From Scleroderma bovista (taxonomy: Eukaryota; Basidiomycota; Agaricomycetes; Boletales; Sclerodermataceae), in NCBI GenBank assembly GCA_037178675.1, contig JAYMGJ010000332.1, positions 1 through 47,222 of the forward strand: DNA of 47,222 nt. Direction: 5' to 3'. Every line of letters begins with the position of its first letter. The first letter of the stretch is position 1. Made by a program: the position numbers and the translations under genes. The notes under the pieces were generated by a model. That model was given only the letters and a program-made list of their open reading frames with translations, had not been told where the DNA came from and did not search any database. Shown in pieces: positions 11,981-22,918 of this stretch.

Positions 11981-13161
11981 TGTCAAGACCGGTTCTCCTC
12001 GATGATCTTACTAGGAGGTCCAGAGGTGCAGGGAACTAATGAGGAGGTAAGTCCAGACACTAGTAGGTGCTAGTTAGTGCAGAGGGTCAAGTCTAGGTTA
12101 AATGAATGAAGTCCGGGCACTAGAGAAGCACAGGGAGTAAGTCCAGGTTTTTGCAGAGTAAGTCTGGACCACGGGAAAGTGGTCCGGAGTTGAGCGCAGC
12201 TTGTCCAGAGCGAAGGACATCCCAGAGGTGGGATAAGTCCTGAGAGGTCTAGCGTCGAGTCTGGGACAGAGGTGGCTTTTGCCCTCATGCGAGTAGGAGA
12301 CTTGCTAGGATCTGACATAGGACCAAGGGGAGTGGGGAGTATCTTAGTTGAGATTTGATCTAAGGAAACTACTAGGCTGGAGTATAGTAGTTTATATAGT
12401 AACAAGACTAGAGGTGAGTATATATGGTGACAAGTAAACACCCTAATGTCGAGACAAGGGACAGAGCAGAAGTGGACAGGAAAATAATCCAGGGGCAGGA
12501 AAATAATCCAGAGCGGGAGCAGACACGGGGAACTAGAGATACAGGGATGACGGAGAAAAAGCAGGGACAGTGAAATAAAGGGAACTAGGTCAGAAGAGGA
12601 CAGGTAAGGGTCAGAGGTGGACTTAACTAATGTTAAGTCCAGAGCGATGTCCAGGACTAGAGGAAGTGGGACCAGAGGAAGTGGGACTGGAGGAAGTGTA
12701 TGAGCAGAGGGAGTGTACAAGCAGAGGGAGTGTACAGCTGGAGGAAGGGTGGAGTAGCCGGAGGAAGGTCCGGAGTTGGACATGGAAATGTCCAAGGCCA
12801 TTGGTGGACCTGACAGAGGGAGTGGGGCAGAACAGGAGCAAACCTGAGCCAGAGTTGGATGTACCAGCCGGAGTTGGGCTAGATTGCAGACCAGACAAAG
12901 GGAGTGGCTGGACTGAAACTGGAGTAGCAACTAATGGTAGGTACAGGTCCGACATGGAGGAGTTAGACCGTGGATCTGTCTAGAGGAAGACAGGGGTTAG
13001 TCCTGAGGTGGAGATGGACGTAGTGACCGGAGTTGAGCTGGAGTGCAGCTATGGGGCTGGAGATGGCCGGACTAGATCCGGAGTTGCGTCTATGCCTAAG
13101 GAGAGGTCAGGTGGGCCAGGGTTAGACTGGAGTTGTGACTGGGAAAAGTATGGATATGACA
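11981..13161 (-). mobile_element. Solo LTR, family A, inverted copy (1181 bp)
   Basis: On the plus strand it runs from TGTCAAGACCGG to GGATATGACA and is the reverse complement of LTR-A at 360-1713. It is 173 bp shorter, partly because it has about three rather than nine copies of the internal 15-bp repeat. A perfect 5-bp duplication ATTAC flanks it (11976-11980 and 13162-13166), and the sequence on both sides is the same satellite. It therefore inserted into that satellite independently of the left copy. Confidence 0.8.
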
Positions 13162-13491
13162 ATTACCAAAGATGTGTAGCTTGGATTATCTAATGTTGTG
13201 TACTATTGGTGTGGTAGTGCTGATTACCAAAAATGCAGACTATTGATTAGCCAATATTGTGTAGTGTTGTTGTTGTAGTGTACTACCAAAAATGTGTAGT
13301 ATTGATTACCTAATGTTGGGTACTCTTGGGGTGGTAGTGCTGATTACCAAAAATGTGGACTATTGATCAACCAATATTGTGTGGTGTTGTTGTAGTGTAC
13401 TACCAAAAATGTGTAGTACTGATTACCTAATGTTGTGTAGTCTTGATGTGATAGTGTTCATTACCAAAAATGCGGACTGTTGATTAGCCAT
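13162..13491. repeat. Dimeric satellite, about 118-120 bp unit
   Basis: Two related monomers of about 60 bp alternate. One contains ACCAAAAATGTGTAGTATTG and CTAATGTTGTGTA. The other contains ACCAAAAATGCGGACTATTG and CCAATATTGTGTAGTG. About two and a half dimers are present and the last is truncated next to the KDZ left end at 13501. No gene. Confidence 0.75.
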
Positions 13492-13500
13492 GCATTATTG

Positions 13501-13853
13501 CCACCTGATGCTCCCGCTTAAATACCCTAATTAGACAATATATCACTGTTTTGATGTGTGTCTAAAACGAGGTGTTTGAGGCATCTCTCCCCTCAATGAA
13601 TAATTATTGAATAATGTAGGGTACTTAGAGATATTCAGAGCTCCCTCGCGGCAGGCATTTGTCATCGACCTTGCCCGCCCCTGCGAAAGGCTTCCCACGC
13701 ACGTCTGGTTGTTCGGCAACGCCCGCGCGTCGTCTCCGACGCGTCTCGTCGCCGTCGCTGACAGCGAGCTCACGTATCTCAACAACTACGCAACCGATTT
13801 ACATCGGACTTTCAAGTGCATGTAGTACTCGTATCTAGCAAGCGTTCTGTAAC
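13501..13853 (+). repeat. KDZ left terminal inverted repeat
   Basis: This is the 353-bp mirror of 22919-23271. It includes an AT-rich palindrome-like patch (GAATAATTATTGAATAATG) near 13597. It also has a GC-rich block around 13640-13770 that is open in one frame for 73 codons in both copies, which is a by-product of the repeat. The inner edge contains TGTAGTACTCGTATCTAGCA. Confidence 0.9.
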
Positions 13854-14392
13854 ACAAAGTACGACATTTTCACTTAGATTCGGTATAGACATAAATGTTA
13901 CCATTCTTCCCAATTCCCACGCACATGGCAAGTTTCGGCGATCTCCGCTAGTCACTCGTCCGTCACTGTCGACGACAGCGAGGGCACGAATCTCAACAAA
14001 TACATGAGCATCTCAACATCGGGCTTTCACTCCCATGTAGTAGTTGTATCTAGAAAGCATTTTGTAGGTATTTTCTCTAAATTTTGACACACCATTCTCG
14101 CACACATGGCAAGGTTCGGCATTTTCCGCCAGTTGTGTCTGGACTCCCGGGCAGGTCGGACTTCAAGCTTCAGCGCTGAGCGCTTGAGCACCGACTCATT
14201 AGCTTAGTGTACTACATAGAATCACACATGAGGATAGGAAATGGCCAATCAATTGACATAATGGCATGTAGCTATAGTATTCAACTTCAACCAATGATAC
14301 CTGCCCCTTCGAGCCGATGCAACTGGCAAATCCTGTGGCAAGCAATGGGTGATTGAGCATCGAAGTAAGGCGAATGAAAACTCACAAAACGA
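13854..14392. repeat. KDZ subterminal region with diverged repeats
   Basis: Pieces of the terminal repeat recur here in degenerate form: TCTCAACAAATAC near 13992, CATGTAGTAGTTGTATCTAG near 14033, and GGCAAGTTTCGGC/GGCAAGGTTCGGC near 13926 and 14108. These are probable transposase-binding repeats. No gene is visible until the accessory gene's stop at 14393. Confidence 0.5.
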
Positions 14393-16397
14393 TCACATAT
14401 CACCTTCACTTTCCTCGTCAGACGAATCAATGAATGCGGCGCTCTTCGAAGGTTTCCCCTTGGCTGACTCTGTACGGCGTCGTTTCCTGCCCACATCAGA
14501 GCGCTTCTTGCGAGGCTTTCCAACCACCTCCCCAGCAGTTCGCCGTTCTGCAACTTGCTCTTGAAACTGAACGCGTTGCTGCCTAGTCATGTACGCCCAG
14601 CGGCATGTACCCTCTTTCAACGCATCACGAAGGGCCCGGAGGTTTTCGACATTTGTGATGGCACGAGGGGACTGGAAGGGAACACCCTCCGGCCACCCAA
14701 GTAGATCAATGCCGTGCTTCTCCTTGATGGCCACCTCAAAGTTTGTGAAGTTGATACGAATTTTCTTCTTCGCAACAACACCTGTATGTGGGCATCAGAC
14801 ACTGTTAGACACTGTGAAGTAATACATACGAAGGCCAGAATTAAGAATACGAGCACACATCCGTTGCATGCCTTCTATGGAATTACGCTCCTCAATGTCT
14901 GCAGAAGCGGTGTACTATTGTTAGTGGCCACTATAGAACAGTCTCGACTTACTCTTTCCGTGTACGCATGCCCACTGTTCCAGTTTGCGAACGATCTCAT
15001 CAGCCTCAAGATCCATCACATCTTCCCAAAAATCCATCACATTGTCTGTTCCATACCAGAAAGGCTGGGACGAGTCGTAAACATGCCCACGAGTTGCGAA
15101 GAGACACACATATACTCCGGTCCGAAGGGCGAGTCCATCGAGCTATCAGACGTTAGTTGAAGGTCAGCAGAGTGGACGTAGGATAGACTCACTACTTTAA
15201 AAACATATTCTAATGTCGATTGCACATCGCGTGACGCTGCGGCGTTCGTAGCGCGAACGCTCGTGTTTTTGAGGGTACGATATTCGGTGAGGGCCCGCAA
15301 TAATTCATCCTTCTCGTCTTGAGTCATGTCCTGGTACTTGGGGTCATCCCTTGCTAACTCTCGAATCTGGTGGAGGGAGAGCTTCTCCCCACGAGTGCGA
15401 CCTGCCATGTGTGAGTATGGACCTGCAAGACAACAGAGTAAATTTTACCTTCGTTAACCTCGTGCGCCTTGTCATGGATGATGGCATTGGCCAGTTGCGT
15501 GCTGCGTGGATTCCGATAATATTTGTAACTGCCCAGGAGTTTCCTGACCTTCTCGTCTGTAATGTTATGTGTGGCGGCTATCACCTGTACCTTCGTTTCA
15601 AATTCACTAGAGAGCGACTGGACCGCTTCATTCAGAAGCGCGTCGCGATCCTTCCGCTGTGCTGCAGAAATCTGTCTTGATGCCGTTTGGGCAGTGCGAT
15701 GTTCTTTCTCTGTAGCAGAGAGGGGCTGGCGAGGCTGCATCACTGGCCATCCAGGGTTGCGAGTAGCCCAAGTGGACTTGTTGCCTGTTACCGTAGTTGC
15801 TGAGGTCGCGCCATTGGGATGGCTACTGGGAGTGGCGAACTCAGGTGCAGTGGGAGCGTTTGACGAGCTGATGTTGGGCTGGCGTTCTACTGTGGAGCAA
15901 GAAGTGGAGGTTATGTCGTGTAACGACGCCGTTACTTGAACAGTAGGTGAGGTCCTGGTGAGGCCCGAAGCCACAGAAGACGGAACGAGCGGAGGGTTCG
16001 AAATGGATAGGAGGGCGGGGTCCAGCGCAGGATGACCATAGGAAGAGTCCGGGAGTATCAAACGCTGTGGAGCCGGTTGCGCAGAGCCGGGGGGGAATGG
16101 CTGGTGAGATGGATTCCGGTAGTCATACGAACTGAAAGCTGGGGGGGTTGGGCATGGGGGATCACCTGGAGGGTTGAAGGTGACGTTCGTAAAGTTGAAG
16201 ACATAGCCGTCCATGAGGCAGTTGGTAGAGAGAGAGGGTCCGGGTCCGGCGTCCACAGTAGTGTCATGTCGCTCCTGGAAAAAAAAAGAAGAAAATTTTG
16301 ACAGTCTAATATTGAGTGAATGCCATCGGTCCGCCCAGTGACTGGTGCGATCGGGCATTAGGGCCCGATACAACGCGTGAACCTGTGGAGGAAACAT
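14393..16397 (-). CDS. Conserved KDZ-element accessory protein
   Basis: Function unknown. The start at 16397 gives a Pro/Ser/Thr-rich first half of about 180 residues (PPGDPPCPTPPAF, TPSSHPNGATSATTVTGNKS). A helical basic region follows (TEKEHRTAQTASRQISAAQR), then NITDEKVRKLLGSYKYYRNP and KLSLHQIRELARDDPKYQDM. A globular part contains RGHVYDSSQPFWYGTDNVMD and KLEQWACVHGK. The C-terminus has INFTNFEVAIKEKHGIDLLG, TCRWAYMTRQQ, and a basic nuclear-type tail (KPRKKRSDVGRKRRR) ending in an acidic patch. Four or so short introns join these blocks without stops. Proteins with this order recur beside KDZ transposases in agaricomycetes (family knowledge). The tail suggests DNA binding in the nucleus (inference). 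It diverges from the small gene at 17021. Confidence 0.7.
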
Positions 16398-17020
16398 GAT
16401 ACATTAGAACTGATGTATACAATATACTACTCTTACCGTGGATGGGGCCGATATTGTGCTGTCCGCCTCCCAATGATGTTGCGCGCACAACCAAAGTACG
16501 GGAGTGACATGGCCGACGCCACATCGCAGGATCTGCATTTAATGTCAGGCTGTCATATTAGAAATTATATCACAAAGCTACAAATAGAATTCCCTACAGT
16601 AGATGAGATGGATGGACCGGGACCCTTGTCGAGGGTCAGATGGAAATCCATCCACTAAACACGATGGCTTCAGGGCACAGCTTCGTTGGAAAATGTATTA
16701 CGGTACCTCACTTTCTGCTCGACCAAAGATTCGGACTAACGGTCAAAGCTGACAGAGAGATGGAAGAGACAGAAATATTGTACTAGTATGTACTGAGACG
16801 ATGACGTGCTGAGCACTGTCCGCATGTCCAACTATTCGACGTATGGTCATGTTGTGGTCATGTGACCAGGAGAAGCCGCCGGTTCATTTCACTCACATAA
16901 GTTTCTCTTGTGACCAGTACCTTCGCCATCGAGTTACCCAGGTAAGTTTTTGTAGATTACGCTATAGTAGCTTGTAAACTGAAACCCTTTCTTTCACAGC
17001 TAGAATCTTGATGGTCATAC
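16398..17020. other. Divergent intergenic region inside KDZ
   Basis: This stretch of about 620 bp separates the accessory gene (-) from the small gene (+) and presumably holds both promoters. Open frames here (for example 16377-16658) are short and lack family resemblance. Additional 5' exons of either gene cannot be excluded. Confidence 0.4.
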
Positions 17021-17878
17021 ATGAGAGCAAACCGAACTGCGACGAAACAAGACAAACAACGCGCAGCCACTGAACGATGGCTATCAAAGCCGGGGTACGG
17101 AACACCTACTTTTAAGTTCATTTGCACTGAATTAAATCCCTGCCTTTAGAATACGAGAGGAGCAGAGGGAGAAGGCAAGACTTCGTGCTGCAAGGTAGGT
17201 TAACTGATACGATCCATCTTGTCTACCGGTAGTCATTGATTCATGCTTGTAGAAACAGGGCGAGGTAAGTATCTACCTGTCTACCGGTAGTCATTGATTC
17301 ACACTTGTAGAAACAGGGCAAGGTAAGCATCTACCCCAGAATATCCCCGTAGATTAACTTTGTTATATAGCAAGCGGATTGCTGAAAATGAAGGTACCAC
17401 ACGCAACTCAATGTCGAACACCGTGCTCGGAGTGTCGTCGGACACAGAAGAACAAGACTCATCCCCCGGATCACATCTACACCCGTTGGCCGATTCAGAA
17501 CTCCCCTCACTCGAGAAAGTCAGGCAGCTTATCGCTGTTTGGCAATCCGAATGGGGGGTGGAATCAACCTGGCCCAAGAAGTTCCATGAGGAGCTGAAGC
17601 ATGCACAGGGCAGTGGCCGGCGTGCAACTGATGCGTTCTTTTCACAGTGTGCAGACCACGTTGAAGAAGGGAGACGACTTGTGTGGGTTTTGAGGAGTAT
17701 TACACGCAAGGGTTTCAGGGGCATGGGGTACAAGGTTTCGGACTTGTACGAGCAAGTATTCGACTTGCTCACGACATTATTGGCCGAGTTGCGCTTTTTT
17801 GAAGTCAAATTAGACGAGTATGCGCCTGTATTCCCCCTGTCTCGAATATCTGAAGCTCGTTACTACTTTACTGTGTAG
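17021..17878 (+). CDS. Small KDZ-cargo protein with basic N-terminus
   Basis: The start at 17021 (MRANRTATKQDKQRAATERW) leads through an exon encoding REEQREKARLRAAR, two 12-nt microexons that each add RNRA-type residues, and a large last exon from 17371. The basic, Arg/Glu-rich N-terminal helix resembles those of other KDZ-associated proteins. An acidic Ser-rich linker follows (GVSSDTEEQDSSPGS), then a helical C-terminal domain (ELPSLEKVRQLIAVWQSEWG, HVEEGRRLVWVLRSITRKGF) ending EARYYFTV. I estimate about 215 residues. Function unknown. It converges on the RNase H1-like gene. The mini-exons make the exact N-terminal junctions the least certain part. Confidence 0.6.
17195..17370 (+). repeat. 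58-bp tandem duplication creating twin 12-nt microexons
   Basis: A unit of about 58 bp containing CTACCGGTAGTCATTGATTC, an acceptor CTTGTAG, the exon AAACAGGGCGAG and a donor GTAAG occurs twice. The exons are at 17253-17264 and 17311-17322 (second copy AAACAGGGCAAG). The introns between are 58, 46 and 48 nt. Because each exon is 12 nt, inclusion of zero, one or two copies keeps the frame. Confidence 0.7.
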
Positions 17879-18435
17879 TACTTTTGCATACAATATATAC
17901 CCGAACGATCTGCATTCGAATTTGATGTGTGTGATTCAAGATAAGAAACTATGGGATAGATGTACTATTTAGGATGTCTGTCATGCTTTGGCGATAGCGA
18001 ATGTGATAGCGAATCCGTCCGCTATCGACCAGTATTCACTCCCGGCATCACCAAAAACCAACCATATCGGCAGGCACGCGACATCATAGCCGTCGTTAGC
18101 TTTCTTCTTGTCTAGTAGTCTTTGTCCGGTATCTTATTATTACATTATATGTAGTGGTGATTACATTGTACTGGATGGACTATCAAACTTGTCAATGTTG
18201 GACCGACACAAATTGTATGCTACACCATGTTGTGCACTCATTCATACCTACACAATTTTGCACCACTGCTACCTATGACCATGCATATACTATGTAAACT
18301 AAATTCTTAGCACACAAATGCAGGGATTTAAATCAAACAAGTTGGCATTTATCAATAGTCAGGATGGATAGTATATGTAGAGTAACTACTAACTACTTAA
18401 CATTAGACGAGGACAGAGTGACGCCGCTATTACAA
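17879..18435. other. Convergent intergenic region inside KDZ
   Basis: About 560 bp lie between the stops of the small gene (+) and the RNase H1-like gene (-). I see no gene and no clear repeat beyond a short ATGTGATAGCGAA/GGCGATAGCGAA echo near 17990-18015. Confidence 0.5.
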
Positions 18436-19275
18436 TCAACGAAATAACTTGGGGAATGGACGAGCGACCCACCAATTCCCAGAGTGATCAAGACGGACCT
18501 GGCCAAACAGATCTGACAGGTCATCCACTTCAGCCCAGTAGGACCGTTCGCCTTCACTGAAAGTGGGTGAGGGCGTGCGCGGCGCGGTCGGCCAGAATGG
18601 TCCACCAGGAGTGGGAATTGCACGAAGTTCGCCCTTGTGATAAGCGGCTGTGTAGTCCGCAAGGGCCCGCTGGAAAGTCTTGCACTTGTAGAAAACTGCG
18701 CCACTGATGTTGAGAACCCGCATTGCTGCATCTTTCCTATGCATTCAAGTCTGAGCTGATAACGCGTGTAAATGTCAAGCGTCGAACATACCACGTGTAA
18801 TATATGCCGACTTCTTGCCCAACAATAACGAGGTAATATCCCTCAACTGGGGAGGTTGGGTGTGGGAGATCGGAAGGGTGGGGAATACCAATAGTGTGAG
18901 ATGTAGACGAAGAAGGTATCGAAGGGGAAGAGGTAACAAGCGTTGAACCCGGTTGTGGTTTGCAAGTGGTCGTGGGGGTGCTTGGGGGCGACGGTAAGGT
19001 AGTAATACCGGTGCCAGTAGCTGCCGCCGATTGTGCCGCCGAAGGACTGCATTCCCGAGACGTCCCACGAGTAGTCTTGCTAGAGTGAGTCCGACGTCTC
19101 ACCACGCTTTCGACCTTGGTTTCCGTAGCCCCTTGGCGAGTCGTCTTGATTGTTTTGATGCGGCTGATCGTCACTTCAGTCTTTCGTTCCGTTATCTGCT
19201 GGCTATCATCATCTAACAAATGTCAAAACCTCCGCCAAAAATATATATTGTCTTACCTTCAACACTGGATACCAT
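18436..19275 (-). CDS. RNase H1 N-terminal (viroplasmin-like) domain protein, KDZ cargo
   Basis: The start at 19275 gives MVSSVEDDDSQQITERKTEV, a basic stretch, then a long Ser/Thr/Pro linker (LPSPPSTPTTTCKPQPGS). The conserved domain follows: GYYLVIVGQEVGIYYTW, a short intron, then VLNISGAVFYKCKTFQRALA and DYTAAYHKGELRAIPTPGGP. This YYxVxxGxxxGIY...W...V.G..G..YK.F.....A pattern is the RNase H1 N-terminal fold, which in RNase H1 binds RNA-DNA hybrids and double-stranded RNA. No catalytic RNase H domain follows. The C-terminus is acidic then aromatic (WWVARPFPKLFR). Two introns; about 250 residues. It is head-to-head with the transposase across 150 bp, so the two may be co-expressed. A role for the domain in transposition is inference. 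Confidence 0.75.
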
Positions 19276-19425
19276 GTTCGAACAAACTCGTGGATCAACG
19301 CTAAGCACGATTCTTGAGTGTACGAGTGCAGTGATCGCAAACATGTTTGCAATAAGTTTTGACAGCACGGTAATGTCACGTGGTTTTTGTGAGGATCGGA
19401 GGCTGGATTGACACAAAGGAAGTTA
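19276..19425. promoter_or_regulatory. Putative bidirectional promoter of KDZ transposase and RNase H1-like gene
   Basis: Only 150 bp separate the two divergent start codons (19275 on minus, 19426 on plus), so both genes probably share this promoter. No TATA box is obvious. The assignment rests on spacing alone. Confidence 0.4.
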
Positions 19426-22400
19426 ATGGCAGGGGGAACGGGAGCGCGCAGTCACTCACGCAAGTGCCGAAGCTTGACGTCCTCGCGAATACGCCATGTT
19501 CAGACAAAGGTTCACCAGGCTGCAGGGGTCACGCGGACTCTGCATGAATTGGCAGGCCCACGAAAAATTGCTGAACGCTCTGCACGTGTAGCCGAGCGCA
19601 AACAAGGGCGCCTGAGAGGTAAGTTCATATTGTGATTACAAAAAATGGCTCACCTTCGCTAGAGATGACTGTGACCGAGAGGCGTGCGCTTGAGGCGCTG
19701 CGAGATCCAGCCTTGAACTCGGTGAGCGAGGCTGTAGACGATAATTATGAAAGCGACGGGTATGGTGCGATGGTCCTAGATGGAACAGAGCCAATCGAAG
19801 TTAGTCATGCTGGTGGTGAGTTTGAAGAACTCACCAGCGGGTTATTGGGGGATATCTGGCAGAGGTGAGAGATAACCAGGAATTCAATAAGAAAGCCTGA
19901 CTGCTTTTAGCACTTCTGAGAAGGTTGGATCGAAACGCACGGATTATCGCACATTCAGGGATCGCTCTGCTAAACGAACGGCTGCATTCAGTGTACAAGT
20001 GCGTGCGATGGCGGAGGCTTACATGGCCTGGTCGTTCAGCCAGAAAAATGCGGGTCAGACAGGCTTTTTTGATTCGGATGAGCGACGTACACGGGAAGAG
20101 CAACAGAGAGAGTGCGACAACGTGCACACCACGGTGTTCAATGTGTTGGCGCTGGACGTCTTCTGTGAGTCGACTGTTTCAAATCGCATGTGCGGGTACT
20201 CACGGTATTGTAGGCGCTGAGAAGACTTCTATTACAGTAGAACCTACTGATCTTTACCTAACCTCAGCACTCGTGCGTCACGGTTTAATTCCCTGTTCTC
20301 CCATTACCCCCAAGGTGGCCATTACAGTGTATGCTCTTGAATTGTATCGCGTTGCTCGTCAACGTTGTCCCCACCTTTCCATCCAAGCATATATCAAATC
20401 ACTTTGCGACTTACACGGGGTTTATGATTTCTTTTTATGTAAGATACCTGAACGTTAACCCTTGTCCCAGGTTGCATTCAACAATCACCGCTCACGACAA
20501 TTCTCCATCGCACTCGACGTTTATTTGCAAATCTTAGCGTTTGTCTCAACCCTTGTGCAGCAGGCACTGCAGCGCAACCAGCCTGACTGGCGACTCAAGC
20601 ACGGGTGTCCTGCTTGTACTTACACGTTGCAGGACGAACCTCCGATGAGATTCAAGATGCTGTTCGCTCAGGACGGGAATGACTCTCTTAAAAGAGTGGC
20701 GACCAAGGTACTCGATGGCGATCTCGACGACGTTGGCCCTCTCACCGCATCATCAGAGTCTACATTTCATCACGCGCAGTACCTGAGCCGTGAATTTGTC
20801 GACACATTCGCATCCGATCGGCAAGCAGGTCACACCATTCTTGATGAGGTGCGACCTCTTCCTTTCACATTTGTTTTCCGGATTCTGACCACTGGATAGG
20901 ACGGCGATGGGAACTTATGTGCGGAGCGCTGGAAGAATATGAAGGATAGTGCCACACAAAAAATGTGGAGCGTATTCGATGAATCAGGTGTCTTTATAGC
21001 GGTCTGCCGGCATGGCTTCTGCTTGCTTATTGCAGACATGGTACAAAGCGGCGAACAGTAAGTAAATTACTTAGACAACTACATTGCAAACTAATATACT
21101 CGTCCACAGGTCTAAATATGCGCTCGCCGTGACATCCAAACTCCTGGACGCAATTGGTTCGGACCTCGGCGGCGGATACGACATCGGCTGTCGCTTCAAG
21201 ACCACTCTGGCATCTAGCGTCCTTGGCGAGCGTGCGCGGTCACTCAACTACACTTCTCTCGTCAACGCGTTCCATGGCCATGCTCATAACAGGCTGTGCC
21301 AGCTGGACAATCTCACGACGTACGTTGAAGGGCTCGGACTTGAAGATCTCGAAGGTTGCGAGCGGGCATTTTCCAAGAGCAACGCCCTTGCCCCGTCCAT
21401 TCGATACGCATCAATTTTTCACAGAAGACAGGCCATTGCGTCCTATTTCGAATACAATGACGAAATGGAAGTGTACGCAAATCTCAGTAAGTTGGCAACC
21501 GTGCCTGTCTCAACTTATCTGACCTCGAGCAGCAAAGTTCTTATTGAATAACTACAAACAAGCTATTGATCTCCTCTCCAATGGCCGCATGACCCTGGAA
21601 CGGCTGATGCGCGAGCTCGGAGTGAATGACCCCGCGACCTTCAAACTTTGGCTAGATGAAGAGCGCATGTATCTCAAATCCCTCTTGCGCGAGCCCGCTG
21701 AAGAAACCTTACAAATGGAATACTGGCAACGGCTCGTAAACTTGGCGGGGAGCAGGTATGTATCGATACATCAATAAAGTATTGTTCTAACTACCAGTAA
21801 ACATAGGAAAGACCTCGAGGCCATCTTATCCACGTGGACTGTCGTTACAGCCCACAACGCAACATCCATTGGGAGTGATAGCAGTGCAACCCGAAAAGCG
21901 GAGACCATGCGCCGTCACGCGCAAGAGAACTGTGAAAGGGACTTGAAGGCCGTACAAGAGCTCGAGGGACGCCTCGAAATATCACGTCGCTGGGTACCGG
22001 AGGACGAGGAGTGGCAGGCAGCAGCCCGTATGGTTGCCAATCGAAAGTACCAGCGGGCGTTGGACAACCTTGAGCGATTGGTTGTGTCACGGATCTTCGA
22101 GCTTTCGAAGATGAATCAGGCTGGCACCGGTAAGTTTATCTCTCTTGAATTAACATCACATTGACGCCCGCAGGGTATAAACTCCGTAAACACATCGGGA
22201 AGGCCCTGCAAACACGCTCAGCAGCCATTCGGACTGCCCTAACACAATACAACGCTGCAGCCAAAGCCCTCGGCCGTCGCACGCTGGAATTCGACGAAGT
22301 TGTCGAGTATGCGTTCCTGACTGACTTCGACCTTCTCAGGGACACAAGGCAAGACATCTCGACGCGTCCATGGGCTTCACCCGCCGCTCGACTCGCTCTC

Positions 22401-22859
22401 AATACATACTTCAAGTTGTGCCGGGCTGAGGAAGAAGTCATTCGCTTGAATGTGGAGATTCGGCGCATGGTGACGTATCTTGTAGATGAAGAGCGCTACC
22501 TCCGAGCATGCGAAGCTCTTTACCGGGATACTCACCCTGCACTCGCACATCAAATCTCTAGGTACCATGCCATACGCTCCCGATTCACCCAACTACACCT
22601 CCGCTCCCTCGAGAAAATATCTCGTCTCCCTGGATTCAATGGGACCCTTACACCTGGCATCAGCGCGTCACATGACCCAGGAGATAGTGCAAGTATCCCG
22701 CAACGAGTCCCAATGGAGTCCTCCCTGACTTCGCCGTCTGTTTGTACTGATGATGGAGAAGAGGATGTTGATGAAGACGCCGAAGAAGACCATGGGGCTG
22801 ATTTGGAGGAGCGGTGCGAGGCGTTACAGCAAATCTTGAGTGTGACGACGGACACGTAG
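19426..22859 (+). CDS. KDZ transposase, apparently intact
   Basis: It catalyses excision and insertion of the element through an RNase H-fold nuclease. The start at 19426 (MAGGTGARSHSRKCRSLTSS) leads into a basic N-terminus. A CxC1-like region follows (KRTDYRTFRDRSAKRTAAFS, AMAEAYMAWSF), then HGCPACTYTLQDEPPMRFKM and LFAQDGNDSLKRVATKV, which carries the first catalytic Asp (DGN). ERWKNMKDSATQKMWSVFDE and CRHGFCLLIADMVQSGEQ follow, then SDLGGGYDIGCRFKTTLASS (second Asp), FHGHAHNRLCQLDNLTTYVE, LEDLEGCERAFSKSNALAPS (Glu) and FLLNNYKQAIDLL. A long helical tail ends in an acidic region (DDGEEDVDEDAEEDHGADLE). About ten exons of normal introns join without stops, giving roughly 980 residues by my estimate, a usual length. 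It lies next to the right terminal repeat. Confidence 0.88.
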
Positions 22860-22918
22860 ATAGCTTAGTCTGCTGCTGCATCATTTGTTTCTTGTAGTAA
22901 TTTTAATGCATACTTCAT

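Noticed and set aside
12070..12930. 286-residue minus-strand frame inside LTR-A'
   Set aside because: It consists of LTR sequence rich in AACTCCGG repeats; the matching left LTR does not preserve the same frame.
13607..13825. 72-residue frame also present at 22947-23165
   Set aside because: Identical because it lies in the inverted terminal repeats; no family resemblance and no start context beyond an ATG.
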